Source: UBA1738 sp045577675 (GTDB lineage: Bacteria; Bacillota; Clostridia; UBA1381). From it: a stretch of 5,090 nucleotides of DNA. The notes below the pieces were generated by a model that did not search any database, was not told the origin of the DNA, and was given only the letters and a program-made list of their open reading frames with translations. Position 1 is the first letter of the stretch. Each line of letters opens with the position of its first letter. This document shows positions 1 to 4,846 of this stretch, piece by piece. The translations under genes were made by a program, and so were the position numbers. The DNA lies in assembly GCA_045577675.1 (NCBI GenBank), contig JAZNIV010000007.1:1-5090 (forward strand), written 5' to 3'.

Positions 1-407
1 AGAAACGGGATACCCCATTTGTGGCTGAAAGACATTGCGCCTTTTTCTATTCCGCCTTTGAAACGGTCTCCCATAACGAGCTTTGCTCCGCGTCTTAATT
101 CCTGCACAAACAAATCGGGATGTGCAAAATCATAGCTTCCGTCACAATCGCCCATTATGATATATTTTCCTTTGGCAGCTTTAATACCGCCAATCAGTGC
201 CGAGCCGTAACCTTTTATTTTCACATTTGCTACTCTAGCGCCGTTTTTTATTGCAATTTCTGCCGAGTTATCAATTGAGCCGTTGTCGGCAATTAAAATC
301 TCCGCATTGAGCTTTAATCTTTCTATGGCACTATTGGCTTCGTTTATTGCAAATTCCAATGTTTCCGATTCATTAAGGCACGGCATTAAGAATGTAAATT
401 CCATCAT
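1..407 (-). CDS. GT2 family glycosyltransferase, DPM1/GtrB-like (3' end beyond window)
   Basis: Only the N-terminal 135 residues lie in the window; the C-terminus is beyond base 1. Visible GT-A fold motifs are the opening strand FLMPCLNE (residues 6-13), the nucleotide-binding strand ILIADNGSIDNSAEIA (37-52) with D41, the DxD-type metal/nucleotide motif G-D-C-D-G (86-90), and MGDRFKGGIEKGAM (112-125). The last resembles the MGNRFKGGI...GAMP block of dolichol-phosphate mannose synthase and GtrB-like enzymes. Such enzymes move a sugar from a nucleotide donor to a polyprenyl phosphate at the cytoplasmic membrane face; that role is inferred from the family. Full-length relatives are usually 300 residues or more, often with C-terminal membrane helices, which cannot be checked here. 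The start is the first of two tandem ATGs (407-405 and 404-402). A GGAGG at 417-413 serves both, with 5- or 8-nt spacing. The ATGA overlap with the upstream membrane gene (stop 406-404) implies translational coupling. Confidence 0.88.
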   Translation of the reverse strand, partial: MMEFTFLMPCLNESETLEFAINEANSAIERLKLNAEILIADNGSIDNSAEIAIKNGARVANVKIKGYGSALIGGIKAAKGKYIIMGDCDGSYDFAHPDLFVQELRRGAKLVMGDRFKGGIEKGAMSFSHKWGIPF

Positions 408-1708
408 TTCCGCCTCCGTTTCTTGTGAGGCAGTTCAATGTTCAGCCACATTGCCGCAAGCAGAGCAAATATAGGCGTTACAAGTGCCCTGTATGTAAAG
501 AAGCAATGTAGGTATGAGTGATTGTTAAGTGCAAGACATCTTATCAGAACAACTGCACCGAGTACAATCAAAATTATTGTTGCCTCCGATTTTTTATCCT
601 TGCCCCTGAACAGATACCATACAGACAGTAAAATCAGAACCAAAAATATAATTCCGAGTGCCGTCCGTCCTGCATCAACTCTAATTTCACTCCCAAATAG
701 CATTGACAGATTTGCCGCAACGGCTGAAAGAATTGATTTTGGCTTATCGGCGTACATTTCCACTTTATTTCCCATACGCTCTGCGACAGAGGAAAGAGCC
801 GTTTCAAATGCGTTGGTATTTGTTACCATACTTGCGATAAGCCATTTAACTATAAAGGCTCCGCCGTATGAAAGCACCCAACATATTCCGCATTTCAGGA
901 GCAGAAGCAAATTTTCCTTTAAGCTGCCGAGCCTGTTTTCTTTTGTTCTGACTGCAATCACAAGAGCGAGAGGAATAAGTATCGTTACCGTTTCGGTTGT
1001 GAGAAAGTCGAAAAAGGCAACTGCCGTTCCGCTTACAACACTTAATATTGTCAGCCATTTATCATCTCTGCGTTCCAAAATGAGAAACAACGGAACAAGC
1101 ACAAAAGCAAGGATAAATGCAGGCTGATATTCCATGCTCAGCCGGATATTCCAAATCTGCACCGCCGCAAGGGACAAAGCAAGTACTACAGCCAAATCCC
1201 AATGCCTTTTTCGGGCAAGTATAAAAAGCGAAAGCCCAACAAGAAGCAGAAAGGCAATAAATCCGATTAGCTTCACGCCTTCAACATCGGTAATAAGATG
1301 TCCGAGCCGTATAAACATTACCGTTCCGTGCCAGTAACGTGTGTAGTCTTTGTTTGGCTCTGTGCCTTGTGTTACCGAAAGATACAGTCCTGCATTTACG
1401 CCAAGTTCTCCGCCATCATAATAATTTGTACGGATTGAAGATATAAGCGGACTGTCTTCACCCATATTCCACGAAACATTCAGCCATATAGAATCAGCAT
1501 AGTGATCCGCTACGGAATTTAGCTTTTTACCATCTGCAAATTCAAAAGCAGTTCGCTTTTTATAGGAAAGCGCACTTTGTTCCATATTGTCCCGAATCAT
1601 ATCATTGGGGATCAGTGCAGAAAGAAACAGGAGCAGCCACAACAGAAACAACACGACAGCAAAAACTGCGGTATGCTTTGCAGCACTGCAAAAAATTTTT
1701 CTTATCAA
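404..1708 (-). CDS. polytopic membrane protein, candidate GT-C-like glycosyltransferase (function unproven)
   Basis: 434 residues, strongly hydrophobic, with roughly nine to ten predicted membrane segments. Approximate positions are 13-33, 145-165, 170-187, 195-211, 218-234, 240-253, 266-291, 349-366, 376-393 and 405-422. A polar loop of about 110 residues (34-143) follows the first helix, and a second loop spans about 295-347. A large first extracytoplasmic loop with acidic residues (N35-D36...D40) is reminiscent of GT-C glycosyltransferases. Striking conserved-looking motifs are YTRYWHG (122-128), DFLTTET (234-240) and NHSYLHCFFTYRAL (396-409). The C-terminus is a basic HKKRRRK tail, presumably cytoplasmic. 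I recognise the general type from Firmicutes but cannot name a characterised family; a GtrII-like or DUF-type assignment is possible. It starts with TTG at 1708-1706. AAAGGGGTGG just upstream is a suitable ribosome binding site, and the next in-frame ATG (residue 37) would remove the first helix. Its stop overlaps the GT2 start, so the two are one operon and probably one pathway. Confidence 0.8.
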   Translation of the reverse strand: MIRKIFCSAAKHTAVFAVVLFLLWLLLFLSALIPNDMIRDNMEQSALSYKKRTAFEFADGKKLNSVADHYADSIWLNVSWNMGEDSPLISSIRTNYYDGGELGVNAGLYLSVTQGTEPNKDYTRYWHGTVMFIRLGHLITDVEGVKLIGFIAFLLLVGLSLFILARKRHWDLAVVLALSLAAVQIWNIRLSMEYQPAFILAFVLVPLFLILERRDDKWLTILSVVSGTAVAFFDFLTTETVTILIPLALVIAVRTKENRLGSLKENLLLLLKCGICWVLSYGGAFIVKWLIASMVTNTNAFETALSSVAERMGNKVEMYADKPKSILSAVAANLSMLFGSEIRVDAGRTALGIIFLVLILLSVWYLFRGKDKKSEATIILIVLGAVVLIRCLALNNHSYLHCFFTYRALVTPIFALLAAMWLNIELPHKKRRRK

Positions 1709-1770
1709 ACAACCACCCCTTTAAGCGAAAATAAAACACATAATTATTTATCTTATTTTACCATATTTAT

Positions 1771-1776
1771 ATTATA
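1771..1776 (-). promoter_or_regulatory. -10 box (TATAAT) of the leftward membrane-protein/GT2 operon
   Basis: Read on the minus strand, 1776-1771 is a perfect TATAAT in an AT-rich setting, giving a leader of about 55 nt before the TTG start. The position 17 bp upstream (1799-1794) reads AAATTA, which is no match to TTGACA. It lies inside the proximal copy of the 12-bp direct repeat. A perfect -10 with no -35 and a repeat in its place is typical of an activator-dependent promoter, although a repressor site would look similar. Confidence 0.55.
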
Positions 1777-1788
1777 CTTTTGTTGCCC

Positions 1789-1829
1789 TGCACTAATTTT
1801 GACAGTTTTTGCACTAAATTTATTTAGTG
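1789..1829. promoter_or_regulatory. candidate LytTR operator: 12-bp direct repeat with 21-bp period plus an inverted half-site
   Basis: TGCACTAATTTT (1789-1800) and TGCACTAAATTT (1810-1821) match at 11 of 12 positions and are exactly 21 bp apart. An inverted third half-site, TTTAGTG (1823-1829), forms a perfect 7-bp dyad with CACTAAA (1812-1818) around a TTTA spacer. LytTR regulators such as AgrA, ComE and VirR are known to bind paired direct repeats about two helical turns apart. The repeat sits between the LytTR regulator gene and the divergent operon and overlaps the latter's missing -35. The half-site sequence is not a clear match to the published AgrA or VirR boxes, so assigning it to the neighbouring regulator is an inference. 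Confidence 0.55.
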
Positions 1830-1893
1830 GTGTAAAATTCTTTGCTTTTTTTATTTCAAAAGTAACGAAATTAATTAAAATTCTCCCGAAATA

Positions 1894-1922
1894 TCGACAA
1901 AAGATGATTTTTATGTTACAAT
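1894..1922 (+). promoter_or_regulatory. promoter of the response regulator/kinase operon (extended -10)
   Basis: TCGACA (1894-1899) matches five of six -35 positions. Exactly 17 bp later comes TACAAT (1917-1922), five of six for the -10, preceded by TG at 1914-1915 in the extended -10 position. Transcription would start near 1929, leaving a leader of only about 20 nt that carries the ribosome binding site. This is the best sigma-A promoter in the window. The TGCACTAA repeats end about 65 bp upstream of the -35, so autoregulation is possible but not shown. Confidence 0.7.
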
Positions 1923-1949
1923 ACTAAAAATGGCTGTGAGGTGATGAAT

Positions 1950-2687
1950 TTGAAAATTGCAGTATGTGATGACGATATGATATGTCGATCACAAATTATT
2001 TCTCTCTTGAATGAGTACATAAAACAAAATTCCAGCAGAAATATTACTGTTTCAGAATTTGCCAATGCTGAAAATTTGCTTGACGCAATCAACAAAAACT
2101 GTGAGTTTGATGCTTTTATACTTGATGTAGTTATGCCCGGTATGAATGGCATTGAGCTTGGTGTTGAATTACGCAGGCAAGGTGTCAAAGGAAAAATAAT
2201 ATATCTTACATCAAATGATGAATTTGCGATAGATTCCTACAAAGCAAAAGCTACGAACTATATCCTAAAACCCGTTGCAGAAAGCGAGCTTTTTAACACA
2301 CTTGATGATATAGCCGAACACATTTCATCCAAAGAAAAAAGTTTTATAGTAAAAACTTCCGAAGGTATTACAAGACTTTCGTATGAAAAAATCGTCTATG
2401 CAGAGCTTGTCAGAAAAGCAATCGTATATCATCTTGCAGACGGAAGCACGTTAGAGAGCACAACTATCCGCACAGGATTTTCAAAAGCAGTAGAAGAACT
2501 GTTATGCGATAATTCTTTTTTCCTTTGCGGAAGCAGTATGTTGGTAAACTTGTATCATGTCAGTTCCGTAAAAAAAGATTCTTTGGTTTTTCGGAATGAA
2601 AACATTTTATTCCTGCCAAAGTCCGCCTGCCTTGATGTTCGCTCAGCGTGGATAGATTTTTGGTTTAAGGAGGAAAGCAGAATATGA
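1950..2687 (+). CDS. LytTR family response regulator (AgrA-like transcription factor)
   Basis: 245 residues from the chosen start, the usual length for this family. The receiver domain (about 2-120) has acidic residues D7-D8-D9, phospho-acceptor D59 in FILDVVMPGMNG, T87 in IYLTSND and K107 in YILKP, so all catalytic positions are present. The LytTR DNA-binding domain (about 135-235) carries the SSMLVNLYHVSSV and LPKSACLDVRSAW blocks typical of AgrA/VirR relatives. It should be phosphorylated by the kinase encoded immediately downstream and then bind paired direct repeats. Start choice: GAGGTGAT (1938-1945) pairs with the 16S anti-Shine-Dalgarno and leaves four bases before TTG 1950, giving the canonical N-terminus MKIAVCDDD. 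The in-frame GTG 1941 and ATG 1944 lie inside that ribosome binding site and are less likely, although automatic annotation may choose 1944. The stop overlaps the kinase ATG by 4 bp. The candidate target is the phased repeat in its own upstream region. Confidence 0.93.
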   Translation: MKIAVCDDDMICRSQIISLLNEYIKQNSSRNITVSEFANAENLLDAINKNCEFDAFILDVVMPGMNGIELGVELRRQGVKGKIIYLTSNDEFAIDSYKAKATNYILKPVAESELFNTLDDIAEHISSKEKSFIVKTSEGITRLSYEKIVYAELVRKAIVYHLADGSTLESTTIRTGFSKAVEELLCDNSFFLCGSSMLVNLYHVSSVKKDSLVFRNENILFLPKSACLDVRSAWIDFWFKEESRI

Positions 2688-3961
2688 CAATATTTCGAGA
2701 ATTATCTGTTATATGGTCTTTGGTTCATGTACTCATCCTGTTTATGTTTCTTTATGAGTCCAGATACCCGAAGAAAAAGGCTATGACGCTTACCATAATT
2801 GTAATGGTTCCGCTTGCTATATTTAATTTGGCTTGTTTTTTTATTCTCGGTGCAGAGAAAACCGGAGAGATAGTGCTGCTTACCTGTACGCTGCCGAGCC
2901 TTATATTCTTTTGGTTTCTTGCAAAATACCGTGACGGAAGGTTTTTGTTTACTTTCTGCGTAGTAGATACCATTTCGCTTGAAATCATATATATTACCTA
3001 CATCTTAGATTATTATTTGCCCGGCGACAACTTTATTTTTATGTTTATATCAAGACTTATTGCGTTTCCTTTGCTTGAATGGTTTGTTGCAAAAAAATTC
3101 AGAGCTGCATTTTTGGAAATACAAAAGCATACGAAAAAAGGCTGGTACGCATTTGCTGCCATCGGAGGAGTATTTTATGTTGTACTGGTGCTTGTAATGA
3201 GCTTTCCGACTATTATTACAGACAGACCTGAATACTTACCGCTTGCAATTTTATTGTTTGTGTTAATGCCTGTTTTGTATATCAATATTTTCATAACGCT
3301 GAAGCATCAAGCAGAATTACATTTTGCTAATGAGCAGGAAAACATATTAAAACTCCAGATTTCAAATATGAGAGAACGTATTGCCGAAATAAATTTATCC
3401 GAAGAAGCTTTCCGCATAGAAAGACATAATTTCAGGCATAAAATAGACTCCATTGCAACAATGGCAGAAAACAAGCAATATGATGAACTGATTGAATACC
3501 TGCAAAAATATCATAAGAAGCTGGATGAAACAAAGGTTAAGCGATATACCTCAAATGCCGTTATAGATTCCATTCTTGCATCATATCTTCAAAAAGCAGA
3601 GAGTAATCAAATAAAAATTACAACCTCTATCAAGTTGCCGGACACATTGCCGGTAGATGAAGTCGGGCTTTCGGTAGTGTTTGCTAATGCTATTGAAAAT
3701 GCTATCAACGCCTGTATGAAGCTCAAACCCGAAGACAGATATATCGAAATACAGGCAATAACTTATCCTTGCTTTATGATACAGATAAGCAATAGTTTTG
3801 ACGGAAACATAAGCCTCGATAAAAACGGTGTTCCCGTAAGCACGAAATCAGAACACGGTCTCGGAACACGCTCAATAGTAGCCTTCTGCGAAAAAGCCGG
3901 TGCCGCTTATGAATTTAAGACTAATGACCGCAAGTTTTCACTCAGAATTGTAATTGAATAA
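2684..3961 (+). CDS. AgrC-like sensor histidine kinase (HPK10 type, GHKL ATPase)
   Basis: 425 residues. The N-terminal half (about 1-206) is membrane-embedded, with about seven hydrophobic segments near 8-25, 33-56, 62-81, 88-110, 117-136, 153-175 and 183-206. This is the AgrC arrangement, in which the membrane domain itself senses the ligand. A charged helical linker (207-247) leads into the dimerisation/phospho-acceptor motif ERHNFRHKI, where H248 aligns with the AgrC phospho-histidine. The ATPase domain has the N-box FANAIENAINAC (333-344, N339), ISNSFDG (368-374) and the G-box HGLGTRS (391-397). The classical DxGxG box is absent, as is normal for HPK10. Start ATG 2684 has TAAGGAGG 10 bases upstream and overlaps the regulator stop (ATGA), so the pair should be translated in coordination. 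No AgrB-type protease or AgrD-type peptide gene is visible in the window, so whether the signal is a peptide is unknown. Confidence 0.93.
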   Translation: MTIFRELSVIWSLVHVLILFMFLYESRYPKKKAMTLTIIVMVPLAIFNLACFFILGAEKTGEIVLLTCTLPSLIFFWFLAKYRDGRFLFTFCVVDTISLEIIYITYILDYYLPGDNFIFMFISRLIAFPLLEWFVAKKFRAAFLEIQKHTKKGWYAFAAIGGVFYVVLVLVMSFPTIITDRPEYLPLAILLFVLMPVLYINIFITLKHQAELHFANEQENILKLQISNMRERIAEINLSEEAFRIERHNFRHKIDSIATMAENKQYDELIEYLQKYHKKLDETKVKRYTSNAVIDSILASYLQKAESNQIKITTSIKLPDTLPVDEVGLSVVFANAIENAINACMKLKPEDRYIEIQAITYPCFMIQISNSFDGNISLDKNGVPVSTKSEHGLGTRSIVAFCEKAGAAYEFKTNDRKFSLRIVIE

Positions 3962-3964
3962 ACA

Positions 3965-4009
3965 ATAAAACCATCTGTAAGACCGACTTGGTAATGCAGA
4001 TGGTTTTAT
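3965..4009. terminator. bidirectional intrinsic terminator between the kinase and HU genes
   Basis: ATAAAACCATCTG (3965-3977) pairs perfectly with CAGATGGTTTTAT (3997-4009), giving 13 bp around a 19-nt loop, only three bases after the kinase stop. The T-rich side follows the stem on the plus strand. The A-rich left flank supplies a T-run for transcripts from the minus-strand HU gene, so it can serve both converging genes. Confidence 0.85.
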
Positions 4010-4033
4010 ATTTGTTGCCTTTTGTCTTATGAT

Positions 4034-4306
4034 TTACTTTACTAAATCCTTGAAGGCTTTACCTGCCTTAAATGCAGGAACCTTACAAGCTGCAATTTTG
4101 ATTTTTGCACCCGTTTGAGGATTCTTGCCCTCGCGTGCTGCTCTCTCACGAGCTTCAAATGTACCAAAGCCGATTAAAGAAACCTTATCTCCGGCTTTAA
4201 CTGCGTTCTGTACGCCGCCGATAAATGCATTTAATGTCTTTTCAGCATCCTTTTTTGTGATGCCTGCTTCTTCAGCCATAAGTGCAACAAGTTCTGTTTT
4301 ATTCAT
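4034..4306 (-). CDS. hup: HU family DNA-binding protein
   Basis: 90 residues, the standard HU length, beginning MNKTELVALMAEEAGI. The helical dimerisation region (1-45) is followed by the family signature GFGTFEARERAAREG (about 46-60). The DNA-clasping arm follows, with the conserved tip NPQTG (62-66), and the C-terminal helix motif KVPAFKAGKAFKDLV (75-89). HU binds and bends DNA without strong sequence preference and compacts the nucleoid. Start choice: AAGGAGG at 4324-4318 leaves 11 bases before ATG 4306. A longer reading from GTG 4318 would start inside the ribosome binding site and adds MYFT, which HU proteins lack. It is monocistronic as seen here, convergent with the kinase gene and sharing its terminator. 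It reads as a full-length housekeeping gene unrelated in function to the two-component system. Confidence 0.97.
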   Translation of the reverse strand: MNKTELVALMAEEAGITKKDAEKTLNAFIGGVQNAVKAGDKVSLIGFGTFEARERAAREGKNPQTGAKIKIAACKVPAFKAGKAFKDLVK

Positions 4307-4339
4307 AGTAAAATACACCTCCTTAAAGTTAATGAATGT

Positions 4340-4368
4340 ATTTTATCACAATTTCTGCCATAATACAA
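4340..4368 (-). promoter_or_regulatory. HU promoter (extended -10, weak -35)
   Basis: Read on the minus strand, TGATAAAAT (4348-4340) is an extended -10, with TAAAAT five of six to consensus. TTGTAT (4368-4363) lies 17 bp upstream as a weak -35, three of six. The predicted start near 4333 gives a leader of about 27 nt containing AAGGAGG. The -35 overlaps the left arm of the nested dyad at 4358-4397. Confidence 0.6.
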
Positions 4369-4397
4369 GATGTTTTGTGAAACATACAGTATTATGG
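4358..4397. repeat. 40-bp concentric nested inverted repeat at the HU promoter
   Basis: CCATAATAC (4358-4366) pairs with GTATTATGG (4389-4397). Inside it, ATGTTT (4370-4375) pairs with AAACAT (4380-4385) around TGTG. Both dyads are perfect, share the centre 4377.5 and are separated by 3-nt mismatched spacers on each side, so 30 of 40 bases are symmetric. It covers the HU -35 and lies upstream of the predicted start, so it would act as DNA (an operator) rather than in the HU transcript. I recognise no known operator consensus in it. Confidence 0.75.
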
Positions 4398-4572
4398 AGA
4401 TTTTTTTGTTAAAACCGTGTAAAAAAACGGTTTTGATTGTTACTTGCATAAAGGGATAAAAAGTAACTCTATGGGGTAATAGCAAGCATAGCCAATGAGT
4501 ACCCATTTACGATTCTTGCGTTCATTCCTGTGAGAAAATTCAATACTTTGATGATGAGTTTTTTGAAAAGCA
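4398..4572. other. intergenic stretch with short inverted repeats, no gene recognised
   Basis: No ORF with a ribosome binding site is seen. Short dyads present are AAAACCG/CGGTTTT (4411-4417 with 4428-4434), GTTACTT/AAGTAAC (4439-4445 with 4461-4467) and ATGGGGTA/TACCCAT with one bulge (4471-4478 with 4500-4506). Followed by the hairpin at 4573, these could be parts of a small plus-strand RNA. No clear promoter was found: TATTAT at 4390 has no -35. Treat this as unassigned. Confidence 0.35.
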
Positions 4573-4621
4573 AAATGCACCGCTTTGACAAAATTTCAAG
4601 TCAAAAGCGGTGCATTTATTT
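4573..4621. terminator. strong intrinsic terminator with no identified gene
   Basis: AAATGCACCGCTTT (4573-4586) pairs with AAAGCGGTGCATTT (4604-4617). A single bulged A and a GAC/GTC extension continue the stem to a loop at 4590-4599. On the plus strand it is followed by ATTTATTTTC. On the minus strand it is followed by TTTGCTTTTC, so it may work both ways. What it terminates is unclear: no gene was recognised at 4398-4572 or at 4622-4758. Confidence 0.75.
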
Positions 4622-4758
4622 TCGAAGATAAGTTTCATTGTGAATTAAGAAAATGTATAAGATGTCTAATTTTAACTCAAATAAACGCACATAAAATCAC
4701 AACGGAACTTTTCTTTTTTTGAGAAATCCCTCTATTTAAGGCTTTTTGAGCATAGAAA
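4622..4758. other. AT-rich intergenic stretch between two terminators, nothing recognised
   Basis: It contains homopolymer T runs (near 4710-4720) and no ORF with a ribosome binding site on either strand. A possible weak minus-strand promoter is TTGAGT, 17 bp, TACATT, four of six at each box. I see no convincing RNA or gene here. Confidence 0.3.
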
Positions 4759-4793
4759 AAGAACCGTAACTTTGTATCAAAATTACGGTTCTT
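4759..4793 (-). terminator. intrinsic terminator downstream of the tRNA-fMet fragment
   Basis: AAGAACCGTAA (4759-4769) pairs perfectly with TTACGGTTCTT (4783-4793), 11 bp around a 13-nt loop. It lies three bases beyond the encoded CCA of the tRNA fragment. On the minus strand the stem is followed by a T-rich run (TTCTTTTTC). It fits the original terminator of an intact tRNA gene. Confidence 0.75.
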
Positions 4794-4796
4794 CTT

Positions 4797-4846
4797 TGGT
4801 TGCGGAGGCAGGATTTGAACCTACAACCTTCGGGTTATGAGCCCGA
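4797..4846 (-). pseudogene. truncated initiator tRNA-fMet(CAT): positions 27-76 only
   Basis: Read on the minus strand, the anticodon stem is TCGGG/CCCGA with loop CTCATAA (anticodon CAT at 4839-4837). Then come variable loop AGGTT, T-stem GTAGG/CCTGC with loop TTCAAAT, acceptor 3' strand CTCCGCA, discriminator A and an encoded CCA (4799-4797). The three consecutive G-C pairs next to the anticodon loop (29-31 with 39-41) are the bacterial initiator hallmark. The expected 5' acceptor strand (TGCGGAG), D-arm with G18-G19, and A14 are absent. The 26 bases that should encode them do not form a D-stem, and homology stops at 4846/4847. As it stands it cannot make a tRNA. It is either a 3' fragment left at an integration site, or a chimeric join at a contig end. 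Confidence 0.85.

Noticed and set aside
522..1127. 201-residue plus-strand open frame
   Set aside because: It lies entirely antisense to the membrane protein, has no domain-like sequence and no suitable ribosome binding site; it is a shadow frame.
1799..1804. Perfect TTGACA on the plus strand as a -35
   Set aside because: At 16-18 bp spacing the downstream hexamers are TATTTA or ATTTAG, poor -10 boxes. The TCGACA/TGTTACAAT promoter at 1894-1922 is far better placed.
1941..1946. GTG 1941 or ATG 1944 as the response regulator start
   Set aside because: Both lie inside the GAGGTGAT ribosome binding site, leaving no usable spacing; TTG 1950 gives the canonical MKIAVCDDD start.
4307..4318. Longer HU reading from GTG 4318
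   Set aside because: The codon overlaps the AAGGAGG ribosome binding site and adds four residues not typical of HU.
4411..4434. AAAACCG/CGGTTTT hairpin as a terminator
   Set aside because: It has only 7 bp with three G-C pairs, a 10-nt loop and no proper T-run after it; too weak to call.
4303..4506. 67-residue minus-strand ORF upstream of HU
   Set aside because: It runs through the HU promoter and the nested dyad, lacks a ribosome binding site and has unlikely composition.
4530..4631. 33-residue plus-strand GTG ORF through the 4573-4617 hairpin
   Set aside because: There is no Shine-Dalgarno sequence, and half of it encodes the two arms of a terminator stem.
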